The position numbers and the translations under genes are program-made. From NCBI GenBank assembly GCA_965222835.1, contig CBDCUQ010000003.1, positions 1,054,001-1,118,000 of the forward strand: a DNA stretch of 64,000 nt, written 5' to 3'. The stretch comes from CBDCUQ01 sp965222835. Lineage in GTDB: Bacteria > Pseudomonadota > Alphaproteobacteria > Rhizobiales > Hyphomicrobiaceae. Below are positions 44,498 through 57,676 of this stretch, piece after piece; position 1 is the first letter of the stretch, and each line of letters opens with the position of its first letter. The notes beneath the pieces were generated by a model. The model searched no databases. It was not told the DNA's origin and worked only from the letters and a program-made list of their open reading frames with translations.

Positions 44498-45430
44498 ATG
44501 CCGAAAGCGCCTGCCAAATCAAAAACCGCGTCGCGGGCGACAAAGCCCCAAAAAGCGAAACTCATTGCCTATCAGGGTGAACCGGGCGCCAACTCGCATT
44601 TGGCGTGCCGCGAATCCCACTCCGATCACGAACCGGTTGCCTGCGCGACGTTCGAGGATGCTCTCACCGCCGTTAAGTCGGGTGAGGCCCACTATGCGAT
44701 GATCCCCATTGAGAACTCGCTGGCGGGCCGCGTTGCGGACATCCACCACCTCCTGCCGATGGCCGATCTCTTCATCGTCGGCGAGTACTTTCTGCCAATT
44801 CATTTCCAGCTTATGGCGCCGAAGGGCGCGAAGATTACCGGCGTTAAAGACGTCTACAGCCACGTCCATGCGCTCGGACAATGCCGGAAGATTCTACGCA
44901 AGCTTGGGGTCGCGTCGCATGTAGCCGGAGATACAGCGGGCGCGGCTCGCAAGGTTGCAGAATGGGCGGATCCCACAAAAGCCGCACTGGCTCCGCGATT
45001 GGCGGCGGAACTCTACGGCCTTGAGATACTTTCCGAGGACGTCGAGGATGAGATGCACAACACGACGCGCTTCGTCGTTCTCGGGAAAGATCCGGAGGAT
45101 GCCGAAGTAAACAATGGTTCGGTCGTGACCACGTTTATCTTTCGCGTGCGGAATGTGCCGGCTGCGCTGTACAAGGCACTTGGCGGATTTGCGACAAACA
45201 GCGTCAACATGACGAAGCTTGAAAGTTATCAGACGGAGGGTACGTTCAACGCGACGATGTTCTATGCCGATATCGAGGGTCATCCGCGGGATCGGCCGGT
45301 GCGATTGGCGCTTGAAGAACTTTCGTTCTTCTCTAGTGAGCTGAAGTTGCTTGGCACGTATCCCGCAAGCCCCTACCGGAAGGCAGCGTTGGAGCGCGTC
45401 AAGACTCCGAAGTCCCGAAAGGCGACCTGA
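44498..45430 (+). CDS. pheA: Prephenate dehydratase
   Basis: Converts prephenate to phenylpyruvate for phenylalanine synthesis. About 310 residues from the ATG at 44498; a TTG at 44483 that overlaps the kdsB stop is the alternative. After a basic 20-residue tail comes IAYQGEPGANSHLACRE, then IPIENSLAGRVADIHHLL, and the catalytic-site motif NTTRFVVLG. The C-terminal ACT domain (TTFIFRVRNVPAALYKALGGFATNSVNMTKLES) is the phenylalanine-sensing site. It lacks a chorismate mutase domain, as is normal in this group. Confidence 0.95.
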   Translation: MPKAPAKSKTASRATKPQKAKLIAYQGEPGANSHLACRESHSDHEPVACATFEDALTAVKSGEAHYAMIPIENSLAGRVADIHHLLPMADLFIVGEYFLPIHFQLMAPKGAKITGVKDVYSHVHALGQCRKILRKLGVASHVAGDTAGAARKVAEWADPTKAALAPRLAAELYGLEILSEDVEDEMHNTTRFVVLGKDPEDAEVNNGSVVTTFIFRVRNVPAALYKALGGFATNSVNMTKLESYQTEGTFNATMFYADIEGHPRDRPVRLALEELSFFSSELKLLGTYPASPYRKAALERVKTPKSRKAT

Positions 45431-45454
45431 ACTCGGCACGCGCGAGGACCTCTC

Positions 45455-46204
45455 ATGCGCCTCAAAGACAAGATTGCAATCGTCACCGGTGCCGCCTCGG
45501 GATTTGGACGTGGCATCGCCGAAGCCTTCGCGCGTGAAGGCGCGCAGGTGATGGTCGCGGACGTTAACACGCAGGGCGCCGCCTCGGTTGCCAGCGCACT
45601 TGGTACGGCGGGCGTCCCCTTCACGTGCGACGTATCACGGAAATCCGACGTCGATGGCATGGTCGCGGCTTGCGTCAAGACGTTCGGCGGTGTTGATATT
45701 CTGGTCAACAATGCCGGTGTCACTCATAAGAACCAGTCGCTCATGACGGTGACGGAGGACGAATTTGACCGGATTTATGCGGTCAATGTGAAATCCATAT
45801 TCTTGACGACGCTGGCGGCGGTTCCGGAGCTTGAGAAGCGGGGTGGTGGATCAATCATCAATACCGCATCGACGGCTGGCCTGCGTCCGCGACCGGGGCT
45901 CACCTGGTACAATGGATCAAAAGGTGCGGCTCTTATACTAACGAAGTCGATGGCAGCGGAGCTCGCTTCAAAGAATATCCGCGTCAATGCCATCAATCCC
46001 GTCATCGGCGAAACCGGCATGATCGAGCAGTTCATGGGGCTTCCTGACACGCCTGAGAACCGGGCCAAGTTTGCTGCCGGTATCCCGCTTGGACGCTTTT
46101 CCAAGCCGTCGGATATTGCGAATGCGGCCCTCTTCCTGGCCGATCCCGCGTCTGAGTTTCTGACGGGTATTGCCATCGAGGTCGACGGCGGCCGTTGCAT
46201 CTAG
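45455..46204 (+). CDS. Short-chain dehydrogenase/reductase
   Basis: 249 residues, classical SDR. Cofactor motif TGAASGFGRGIA (residues 11-22), NNAG at 85-88, catalytic Ser139, Tyr152 and Lys156 (NTASTAGLRPRPGLTWYNGSK). Asp36 in VADVN favours NAD(H) over NADP(H). FabG-like, but the fabG gene itself usually lies with acyl-carrier genes, so this is probably an unspecified alcohol or sugar dehydrogenase. It follows pheA by 24 nt and may share its transcript. Confidence 0.88.
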   Translation: MRLKDKIAIVTGAASGFGRGIAEAFAREGAQVMVADVNTQGAASVASALGTAGVPFTCDVSRKSDVDGMVAACVKTFGGVDILVNNAGVTHKNQSLMTVTEDEFDRIYAVNVKSIFLTTLAAVPELEKRGGGSIINTASTAGLRPRPGLTWYNGSKGAALILTKSMAAELASKNIRVNAINPVIGETGMIEQFMGLPDTPENRAKFAAGIPLGRFSKPSDIANAALFLADPASEFLTGIAIEVDGGRCI

Positions 46205-46282
46205 TGCACGACCGCCGTGTCCGACAATGATGTCCGCATTGTCTGCGTCTGGCTAAGGGTCATGTGACCTCTGACCAGTCGT

Positions 46283-47143
46283 TCACTCGAATTCGTACCC
46301 AATCATTGTGCGCAGAATGGCATCCTCGCTGTGATCTGTGAGGCCGAAGGCGCCGCCGATGCCGATTTCAAGACCGTTGGCGAATTCGCCCTTGAGGTTG
46401 ACGCCGGCGTATTGCTCCGTCTCATCTGGATCGAGGGTTAGTCCTTCCTGGTCGTCGCCGAGGCCTCCGAACAGTTCAAGCCCGAGTTTCACTTCCTTCA
46501 GAGCCCTGCCCGTCGCGTGTTCGGTTTCCCAGAGCTCATAATTGAGCCCCATGGCGTAACCGTGCTCCCATTTTCCGTTGTCGAGATTGACTTCGCTGAT
46601 CCAGTTGAAGGCGACGTCGAGCCGATCTGTGATGTCTTCGCCGAGCAGCAGCTTGAGCTCCAGTTCGTACTCTGTGCCCTCTTCCTCCTCTTCGCCTTCT
46701 TCTTCCTCTTCCACGCGGCCCTTTACGGCGCGGATGTAGCGATGTTCGGGTTCCAGTTGTTCGTACTCGATGTAGAGGACGGGGTTGAGGGGGACCGCAC
46801 CATATTCGAAGAGCCGGTACCGGTTCTCGAAGCGCCAACCGCCGAACTCGTAGTCTTCATCCTCATTCTTAACCCCTTCGAAGTAGACGGCCGTGGTCCA
46901 GCGGTCGGTGACGCCGTATTCAACCTCGATAAGCTGAGCAAAGTATTCGCTTCCCGCCCCTTCCGACACGTCGGTCAGCAGCTCGATCTCGGTTTCACCC
47001 TGATGCGCCGTATGGTGGTTGTAAGTGATGAAGTTCGCACCACTGCCCGCATGCGCGGTCACGGTAAGCGAAATAATTGATCCCACCACACCCAGAGCGC
47101 GGAGGCCGCGGGCGAGAAATCCTCTCACGTGCATTTCAGACAT
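46283..47143 (-). CDS. Outer-membrane beta-barrel protein with a Glu-rich loop
   Basis: 286 residues. Signal peptide RALGVVGSIISLTVTAHA; the rest alternates like a beta barrel (VEYGVTDRWTTAVYFEG, GWRFENRYRLFEYG, LNPVLYIEYEQLEPEH) and closes with IGYEFE. An acidic run EEEEEGEEEEEGTE interrupts the barrel near residues 144-157 and would lie on a loop. No named family comes to mind; it resembles copper-resistance-B-like or generic 'transporter' barrels. It follows the TonB receptor on the same strand, after a terminator. Confidence 0.75.
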   Translation of the reverse strand: MSEMHVRGFLARGLRALGVVGSIISLTVTAHAGSGANFITYNHHTAHQGETEIELLTDVSEGAGSEYFAQLIEVEYGVTDRWTTAVYFEGVKNEDEDYEFGGWRFENRYRLFEYGAVPLNPVLYIEYEQLEPEHRYIRAVKGRVEEEEEGEEEEEGTEYELELKLLLGEDITDRLDVAFNWISEVNLDNGKWEHGYAMGLNYELWETEHATGRALKEVKLGLELFGGLGDDQEGLTLDPDETEQYAGVNLKGEFANGLEIGIGGAFGLTDHSEDAILRTMIGYEFE

Positions 47144-47263
47144 TGGTTTCTCCCGATGGGAAGTCGCCTATTACTGGTCGCGTTCCCAGCTATCATGCTT
47201 GATGTTTGCAAGATGCGGATGCGGGTCGAACGGTTTTTTCCCCAGGAGTTGCAAATTGCACAC

Positions 47264-47300
47264 AAAAGGCGGCCCTCAACGAGCATTGGGGCCGCCTTTT
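47264..47300 (-). terminator. Terminator after the TonB-dependent receptor gene
   Basis: Hairpin with arms AAAAGGCGGCCC and GGGCCGCCTTTT around a 13-nt loop. Because the arms end in A4 and T4 it can work in both directions. It lies about 60 nt after the receptor stop and separates it from the barrel-protein gene. Confidence 0.8.
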
Positions 47301-47358
47301 GCAATGTCGAACTCCGTTCTCACTCCGTCATCTCGGGGGCAAGATATAGAATAAACAA

Positions 47359-49728
47359 TCAGTACTTAGCCCTCACTGTCACGTATGCGGAGAGCGGCGC
47401 TCCCGGAGAAATGTTGTTGTTGTTGTGGGCTGAGGCGAAGTAGTCCTCGTCAAGCAGGTTCTCAATGTTTACCTGCGCATCCCAGTTCTCACCGAGATCG
47501 AGGTAAACGGCGGCGTCAACCCGCGTGAAGCTTGGTAATTCGACCGTATTATCCAGGGACGCAAAGGAGCTTGTCTGGTGAATGACGCCGACGCCGGCCG
47601 ACAGGAAGCTGGTGAAGCGGTACTTGTTCCAAATGGAGATGACGTCTTCTGGAACGAACGGCACGGTGTTCCCGACACGGGTGTCGTTGCCTTGGATAAC
47701 TTCTGCGAACTGGCGACCCCAAGCAGCGGAGATCTGCCAGTCATCCGTTACGTAACCGGTCAGCGCTAACTCTCCGCCGTCGGTTGTGGTCAATCCGACC
47801 TGCTGACCAGTGAACGGACCCGAAGTGATAATTTGATTGGAGCGATCGAGCGTGTAAACGGCGGCTGTGAGGAACAGCCTCGGCGCGGCCTCCCACTTGA
47901 ATCCGATCTCACGGTTCTTGAATTCCTCCGGCGCCAGTGTCCGCCCGTTTACGAGAGACAGATTGTTGAACTGATCGCCTGCGCCCGGGAGAAACGAGTT
48001 AGCCGTGCTGACGTAGAGTGACAGTTCCGGCAGAGGCTTGATGACGGCACCCACCCTGTGCGACCAGACCTCATCCACGCGGGACAGAGTTTCTCCGGTT
48101 AGGCCGTTGCGGAATGCAATATCGAACCGGTCAAATCTGAGACCGCCAATAATCTCTAGATATTTGGAGATCTCGAGTTGATCCTGGATATAACCGCTAG
48201 AGACGTCGACCTCTGTTGCGCGGTTTCGTGTTGGCCGCGAGAAGAATACGGGCGCGAAGCTTGTCGGCGAGGCGAAGGGTACGACGAGGGACGTTGGCCC
48301 GACTGCGGCATCGAAGAAGCGGGGCTCATTGCGGAAATTGTCCGTTTCCTGCCGGCTGAATTCGGCGCCGGCTGCAAGCGTGTGCCGAATGCCTCCGCCT
48401 AAGTCGTAGATGTAGGACAGATCTGTCTGATTGAAGATGCTCTGTCGGTCTGTCCCGTCCTGATAACCGCCGATGGTCAGCGTTCCGCCTGTTACTTCGC
48501 TGGTTGCGAAGATGTTCTGGTAGAGTTTATCGTAGTCTGCATAAGAGGTGTGGTTACGAATATTCAGACCAAAACCTGTTTGGTGATCGATTGTCGCGGT
48601 TAGAACGTGCGATTCGAAATTGGCAAAACTCACGTCTGGATTGCCAAAGAAGGTTTCGATTGGCCCGCGAGACGGCCGCCCATTGAAGGACGGCACACCA
48701 CGATCGACGGTCCGGTCGTCGTTGAAATATTCGTAGGACAAGCTGACCAATGTGCGCTCACCCAACCCAAACGCGACCTTTGGATTGATGCCGTAGCGCT
48801 CGAGCTCAAAGAAGTCGCGGAAGTTCTCCGAGTCTTCATACATTGCATTCAGCCTAAAGGCCGAGGATTCTGTGAGCTTGTCACCCACATCCAGTGTGAC
48901 CCGCTTGCGGTCGTACATCCCGGTATTGAAGGTCGCCTCCCGGACGCGTGTGCCGTCGGCCTTTTTGGTCACGCGATTGACGATACCGCCGCCGCCGCCG
49001 CGGCCGAAAGTCATTGCTGACGCACCTTTCAGGATTTCGACGGCCTGCACGTTATAGAGATCGCGATAGTATTGGATGTCGTCACGCACTCCGTCGACAA
49101 AGAAATCGGCCGTGGTCACCTGACCGCGTATTGAGATTTGGTCTCTGTGACCCTCACCCTGAGCAACGGTCACACCTGGGACGTATTGAAGAGCTTCGCC
49201 AAGGCCTTCGCTGCCTCGATCCGCGGCCTCTTCAGCGGTGACGACGGAAATCGACTGCGGAATGTCTTTCAGTGGCGTGTTTGTCTTCGTGGCCGTAGAG
49301 GTTCCGCGCGCGATATACCCATCAATTCCGGTGGTTCCTGTTCCAGGCTCGCCCTCGGCCGGTTCGCGAGCGGCCACATCCCCGCCTGAACCCTCTCCGT
49401 CTGACGGCTCCGGCGCCGCCGACACGACTGACGGACTCACCGTCGTGGCAGCCGGGCTCGAGGCCTGTGCGGCGGCTTTCTTTGGTTTTGCGGGCGTCGT
49501 TGACTCGAAAGGAGTCGTCACGTCGACTTCGGGAAGATCGGCGGTGTCATCTGCCGTGGCGGGAGTCGTGCCGGGCGTCTCGCCGGGGTTTTCCGCTTCG
49601 CCTGCTTCGGCCGGATCTGCGTCCTGAGACCATGAAGGTCCTGATATTATACTGGCGGCGAGTACGGTGAAGATTGCGACGGAAATTGATCTCAAAGCCG
49701 GCCGGCTGCCGGTCATCGTAACAGGCAT
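47359..49728 (-). CDS. TonB-dependent siderophore receptor
   Basis: 789 residues from the ATG at 49728, which has GGGGGGA at good spacing; the frame start at 49740 is a TTG. Signal peptide ending GPSWSQ, then about 100 residues rich in Pro, Ala, Thr and Glu, including a possible TonB box LPEVDVTTP. The plug domain starts at TPLKDIPQSISVVT and holds VRDDIQYYRDLYNVQAVEILKG and GRGGGGGIVNRVTK. The barrel ends YVTVRAKY. The plug text is that of the catecholate/ferrichrome siderophore receptor group. The substrate is not decided by sequence. No exbB, siderophore or Fe-uptake genes are adjacent. Confidence 0.93.
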   Translation of the reverse strand: MPVTMTGSRPALRSISVAIFTVLAASIISGPSWSQDADPAEAGEAENPGETPGTTPATADDTADLPEVDVTTPFESTTPAKPKKAAAQASSPAATTVSPSVVSAAPEPSDGEGSGGDVAAREPAEGEPGTGTTGIDGYIARGTSTATKTNTPLKDIPQSISVVTAEEAADRGSEGLGEALQYVPGVTVAQGEGHRDQISIRGQVTTADFFVDGVRDDIQYYRDLYNVQAVEILKGASAMTFGRGGGGGIVNRVTKKADGTRVREATFNTGMYDRKRVTLDVGDKLTESSAFRLNAMYEDSENFRDFFELERYGINPKVAFGLGERTLVSLSYEYFNDDRTVDRGVPSFNGRPSRGPIETFFGNPDVSFANFESHVLTATIDHQTGFGLNIRNHTSYADYDKLYQNIFATSEVTGGTLTIGGYQDGTDRQSIFNQTDLSYIYDLGGGIRHTLAAGAEFSRQETDNFRNEPRFFDAAVGPTSLVVPFASPTSFAPVFFSRPTRNRATEVDVSSGYIQDQLEISKYLEIIGGLRFDRFDIAFRNGLTGETLSRVDEVWSHRVGAVIKPLPELSLYVSTANSFLPGAGDQFNNLSLVNGRTLAPEEFKNREIGFKWEAAPRLFLTAAVYTLDRSNQIITSGPFTGQQVGLTTTDGGELALTGYVTDDWQISAAWGRQFAEVIQGNDTRVGNTVPFVPEDVISIWNKYRFTSFLSAGVGVIHQTSSFASLDNTVELPSFTRVDAAVYLDLGENWDAQVNIENLLDEDYFASAHNNNNISPGAPLSAYVTVRAKY

Positions 49729-49825
49729 TGTTCCCCCCAATGGTCGAGATTCAAGGTCTCGGTATCAGGCCCCACTTGTCATGGGAGCGCCCAAGAGTGC
49801 GGTGCGCGGAGAGAAACAAGATGAC

Positions 49826-49841
49826 TGACTGAGCCAAGTCA
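49826..49841. promoter_or_regulatory. Inverted repeat upstream of the TonB receptor
   Basis: TGACT-N6-AGTCA, 5-bp perfect arms, about 100 nt before the receptor start. On the receptor strand it begins with TTGACT, a possible -35. The arms recall the TGA...TCA ends of the RirA iron-response motif (usually TGA-N9-TCA), though the spacing differs, so an iron operator is only a guess. Confidence 0.35.
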
Positions 49842-49854
49842 ATTGCTATGTTTT

Positions 49855-50292
49855 TTAGTTATTCCAAATCAAAGTTTGCGAACAACAAACGCCCGTTTTT
49901 CGAAGGCCCAAGTCAAAGACATGACTCTGTTTCTTCTCGATCGTTGCGCGATCGACACAACAATATGTCGCAGCATGAAACGGAAGAAGGGTGCAGACAA
50001 CAAGAGCGGCCTTTGATCGAAATCTCATGAGCCGTTTTGAAGTGTCATTGCCGTTGTTCCGCTGCAAAATTGGCTGTTTCTTATTCTGGTCCTGTTGCGG
50101 GGCCGTACCGGCTCTATCCTTGGACAGCTGTTCAAGCAGCACCTTGAAGAATGCTTGCGCAGCTTCCGGCGACATTTCCTTTGTCTCCCCGGTCGTCAGA
50201 TCCCGGAACTCACCCTTAGCGGTTGGCACATCCCCCGAAAGGGCGGTTGCCGGCGCCGGTAAAGGCTGAGGTGGCTGGTGCAGATAACTCAT
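49855..50292 (-). CDS. Uncertain 145-residue open reading frame
   Basis: The N-terminal half reads like a real protein (PTAKGEFRDLTTGETKEM, SPEAAQAFFKVLLEQLSKD), with a Pro-rich start. The C-terminal half has a hydrophobic patch (KAALVVCTLLPFHAATYCC), is Cys/His-rich, and is less convincing; codon use in that half is less GC-biased than the neighbours. It could be a hypothetical gene, a decayed one, or a frameshifted end. The ORF ends about 125 nt before the receptor start on the same strand. No family recognised. Confidence 0.35.
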   Translation of the reverse strand: MSYLHQPPQPLPAPATALSGDVPTAKGEFRDLTTGETKEMSPEAAQAFFKVLLEQLSKDRAGTAPQQDQNKKQPILQRNNGNDTSKRLMRFRSKAALVVCTLLPFHAATYCCVDRATIEKKQSHVFDLGLRKTGVCCSQTLIWNN

Positions 50293-50988
50293 GACCGCAT
50301 TGGCCCCCTGATTCCAGAGGGCGTCAAAGGGCGGTGCCAAGGACGTGAGTTTCTTGAGATTGGTAAGGGTCGGCAGCAGCAGGCGCGCGCATAGGTTTTA
50401 TGACCGGCTGGGACTTTCCCGCGTCGCTCGGAAAAGCTTTGCATTGAGCACGAGGTGACAAATGAAGGAGGTGCGGTCGAAGTCGCTGCAAAAGCGCGTG
50501 CGGTATTGATGCCAAAATCTATGGCTGCGGGATGTTTGCTCCCTCAACACGACAATCGTACAGCACGTTCCCGTTGAAAGACAAAGAGGTCAAGCACTTG
50601 AACTATGCAAGATGAAGCGGCGAAAACAGATTTTATTTCAACTTTCGATGGGACTCTTGGCAGGGATAATGGGAACGGCGCCAACGGTGCAACACCTCGA
50701 GTGACGGGTAACGGTAGGCCCGGTACGCCGGCCGTCTCAGCAACTCTGGAACCAGTTTGATGCCAGCTATCTCCTGACGTGTACTTAATGTGGGCCGTTG
50801 ACATCCTAGTTGAACGGCCACTCGGGATGTTAGTTTATTGGGACACTTTCTGCTATATGCTGCGTGGGCGGCGGAAGGTGCGAAGTCCGCGGCGCATGCC
50901 ATGCAGCGCACGCTGGTATGAACACCTCCGGTGTCCGCGGTTTGTAGCCGATCGATGAAAGCAGGCGGTGGTTCAAGGAGATATTTCG

Positions 50989-51258
50989 ATGCACCTACTT
51001 ATTATGCCCGCAATTCTCACCCTGGCGGGTACCTACTTCTTGATCCGAAATGTCTACTACCTGAGGAATGATGAAGCGCTCGAAAAATACATCCTCACAA
51101 CGCCCAAGGCGAAGCTGTGGCTGAAAAAGTTCGGCCAGGACAAAACGATGGAGTATTCTCGAAAATATTTCTTGCCCATTGGTATCGTTGTGTCTTTGGC
51201 GTTGCTTTCCATGGGCGTTTGGGGCCTTTGGCAGTTGGCGCCGCTCTACCTCACTTAG
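50989..51258 (+). CDS. Small membrane protein of unknown function
   Basis: 89 residues. The start at 50989 has a textbook AAGGAG eight bases upstream. Two membrane segments: residues about 3-20 (LLIMPAILTLAGTYFLI) and 61-80 (IGIVVSLALLSMGVWGLW), joined by a basic cytoplasmic or periplasmic loop LEKYILTTPKAKLWLKKFGQDKTMEYSRKYF. I do not know the family. It is the last protein gene before the rRNA operon and is transcribed towards it. Confidence 0.75.
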   Translation: MHLLIMPAILTLAGTYFLIRNVYYLRNDEALEKYILTTPKAKLWLKKFGQDKTMEYSRKYFLPIGIVVSLALLSMGVWGLWQLAPLYLT

Positions 51259-51401
51259 GCTTCAAGCCCGGTGCGGCGATAGCTCATAAGCTTGAGGTTC
51301 GCCATCGTCCGGAGACGTCCCCAAACTTTACGCGCGTGTTGTTATGGCAGCGAGGGGTGCCGTGGGCACGTGAGCGGATGGCTGCTTGCAGGCCCCAATA
51401 C

Positions 51402-51440
51402 AAAAAACGCCGCCTGAGCTTGGTGCTCTGGCGGCGTTTC
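51402..51440 (-). terminator. Terminator of the rRNA operon
   Basis: In the minus strand: AAACGCCGCC, A, GAGC, ACCAA loop, GCTC, A, GGCGGCGTTT, then a run of T. This stem of 14 pairs with one A-A mismatch and a T6 tail stands 65 nt after the 5S gene, and also beyond the small membrane-protein gene on the other strand. Confidence 0.88.
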
Positions 51441-51504
51441 CTTGAAGAGTTTCGTGAAAAGGGGATCTGATGAAATATGCGCGTTCGCCTCACTCCTTGG
51501 CAGG

Positions 51505-51618
51505 CCTGGCAACGACCTACTCTCCCGCGTCTTAAGACGAAGTACCATCGGCGCTGGGGCGTTTCACGTCCGAGTTCGGAATGGGATCGGGTGCAGCCAC
51601 CCCGCCAATATCACCAGG
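51505..51618 (-). rRNA. rrf: 5S ribosomal RNA
   Basis: About 114 nt. The ends pair (CCTGG with CCAGG), and the body has conserved 5S text including CACCCGATCCCATTCCGAA and GGGAGAGTAGGTC. It lies last in the operon, just before the terminator. Confidence 0.93.
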
Positions 51619-51810
51619 CCGGCGAAGGAGTGAGATAACGTCTGGTCTTTCCATGATGCCCTACGCCTATCAGGCGGCGCGACACGATCCGAACCAATCT
51701 CGTCGATGATTCGTGGCCCGCGCTCGTGTGCGCCGGCCAACGCCGCCCTGCCGAAGCCGCAGCGCTTTCGCGTCATGCGGCCAGATAAGGCATTAGATAG
51801 GCATTGCTTA

Positions 51811-54615
<2,805 letters not shown>

Positions 54616-54999
54616 CGCTCTCATTAGCAATGCCCACCCTGTGCTAGCCGCCCCTCCACATCCGGAGAGAATGTTTCGACGCGGCCGACACTCGGCTTGG
54701 ATGGTCATCACTTTAGAAAGACCAGAATTTCATCAGGATAGACCCGTTCTCCCAGAACGCATTTGCATGCGAACCCAGAGCCCTCCACAGCCCGCGCCAT
54801 GTGACGCAAAGCAGCTCTTGGAAACGCGGGCCGAAGCCGGCGTCCAGGCATATCCCCTTTTCACGATGTCAAGAAGTCTGCCGTGAGGGAGTTTACCCAA
54901 CACGGAAATCATATCTTCGAACATGGATGCCAATTGCGATGCCAATGATGCCAGCGCGCGCTTTGCAGCTCTGAGCGACAACGGCTCTGCGCCAAAAAA
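54616..54999 (-). other. Internal spacer between tRNA-Ala and 23S
   Basis: 384 nt inside the rRNA transcript with no gene. Its 23S-proximal end carries half of the 23S processing stem. The rest is not recognisable. Confidence 0.8.
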
Positions 55000-55075
55000 T
55001 GGTGGAGCCAGACGGGATCGAACCGACGACCTGAAGCTTGCAAAGCTACCGCTCTCCCAGCTGAGCTATGGCCCC
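55000..55075 (-). tRNA. tRNA-Ala(TGC)
   Basis: 76 nt including an encoded CCA. Acceptor stem GGGGCCA/TGGCTCC includes the G3-U70 pair that defines alanine tRNAs. The anticodon loop is TTTGCAA (anticodon TGC, UGC in RNA). The anticodon stem GTAGC/GCTTC has one U-U mismatch. The T arm GTCGG-TTCGATC-CCGTC has one weak pair. Position between 23S and tRNA-Ile is standard. Confidence 0.95.
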
Positions 55076-55130
55076 GATCTCTGCGGCATGCACGCCAGAC
55101 TTCTACCCAGACCCAACACGCTTAAGGGCG

Positions 55131-55207
55131 TGGTGGGCCTGGGAAGATTTGAACTTCCGACCTCACGCTTATCAAGCGCGCGCTCTAACCAACTGAGCTA
55201 CAGGCCC
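55131..55207 (-). tRNA. tRNA-Ile(GAT)
   Basis: 77 nt including an encoded CCA. Acceptor stem GGGCCTG/CAGGCCC, D arm TAGCTCAGTTGGTTAGAGC, anticodon loop TTGATAA (GAT), T arm GGAAG-TTCAAAT-CTTCC. It lies first after 16S in the spacer, as usual in this type of operon. Confidence 0.97.
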
Positions 55208-55210
55208 TCC

Positions 55211-55307
55211 GGCGCGGATGCATTGTAGGCATCCGGAGCGCCACGCAATATGGCGCGGATGCATTATGTACATCCGAAGTGCCACGCAAGTGGCGTGCAT
55301 CCATGCG
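55211..55307. repeat. Tandem hairpin repeat in the 16S-tRNA-Ile spacer
   Basis: Two complete 40-41 nt units and a partial third, starting at 55211, 55252 and 55292 (each begins GGCG). Units 1 and 2 share GGCGCGGATGCATT and CCACGCAA. Each unit folds: GGCGC with GCGCC outside and GGATG with CATCC inside. Unit 2 has GTGCC, so its outer stem has one G-T pair on the plus strand (an A-C mismatch in the rRNA transcript). Confidence 0.8.
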
Positions 55308-55439
55308 AAGAAAGAGAAACGAAGGCGGCGGCGTCCCGCTGCTTTATCTAAGGCGTGAGGCCGATACCAACCTCGCACCCGTGTATCCAAGTGAAAGCGC
55401 GAATGGCCGCCGGCAAAGCCTTCGGCACATTGACGTGCT

Positions 55440-56932
<1,493 letters not shown>

Positions 56933-57676
56933 AAAGTTTGGATTCTGGTCGGCTTGGAGGGTATCTCCAAGGATATTACTGCGTAACGGGCACCTTCACA
57001 CTCTGACGCGCCACCGCGAACGGTTGCGCATCATGGTGATGGCTGAAACGCAGATATCGCCAGAGTTTCTTGCGATCCCTTGATGTCCTTGCGGACTTCA
57101 GGATCTCGCCAGGACTCCGCCGCCTGCGTTTCCCTTCCTTCAATATCAACTTGTCAAAGAGCGGACCGAAGACAGCACAGCAAGCCAAGCCGCAAGAGCT
57201 GGCTTTCAAGACAACGAGGACCCAGCCGGGTGGCCCGGTTGGGAACCACGATCAGATCGAGAGAACAGTGCCGTCTAAGGCGGCGAAGCAGCGTGTGCTC
57301 CGCGCGAGATCCCAATAAATACCAAACATTCAGTAGTGTCAACACTTCTTAGTAGAATTCTTTACCATATTGCGCAGCGCGAATAGCGAGGCCGTTTCTA
57401 CAAATTTTTCTGCGAGTTGTCCTTTTTTTTGGGGGTTTTGAAGTGCCCCACTTAGCCGCAATTCTTCTGCGTTGCGAAAGGCTCTTATGGTGCGGCGCAC
57501 GGGCCGACATCTTCCGTGGTCGCTGACGCCCATTGCGACGACATTTTGATTCGGCCTGAAGTTGGAACTTGCCATCTGACCGCCTGTTTTTCGGATTGAT
57601 GTAGGTGGTGGAAACGATCACTTTGCGTTGACACGAAGCGTTCAGATTTCCACAATCCTGAATTGCGAACTGCCGG
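56933..57676. other. rRNA leader and upstream region, no gene seen
   Basis: 744 nt between 16S and the peptidase gene. It holds the rRNA promoter (57314-57342) and about 370 nt of transcribed leader; beyond 57343 nothing is recognisable. The only frames are shadow-like and basic. Confidence 0.7.
57314..57342 (-). promoter_or_regulatory. Likely rRNA operon promoter
   Basis: On the minus strand TTGACA (57337-57342) is followed after 15-17 nt by the A/T-rich TATTTATT, a good -35 and a fair -10. It stands about 380 nt upstream of 16S with an A/T-rich stretch (ACTAAGAAGT) before the -35, as in strong stable-RNA promoters. Confidence 0.6.

Larger units (their letters stand above)
49729..50988. other. 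Gene-poor region between the TonB receptor and a small membrane-protein gene
   Basis: Apart from the uncertain frame at 49855-50292, no convincing gene is present in these 1.26 kb. A 51-codon frame (50605-50760, MQDEAAKTDFISTFDG...) opens with an ATG but lacks a clear ribosome site. Base composition is less GC-rich and no repeat or RNA gene is visible. It may be remnant sequence. Confidence 0.5.

Noticed and set aside
50605..50760. 51-codon open frame as a small peptide gene
   Set aside because: No ribosome binding site at the right spacing, Gly/Asn-rich composition, and no supporting context.
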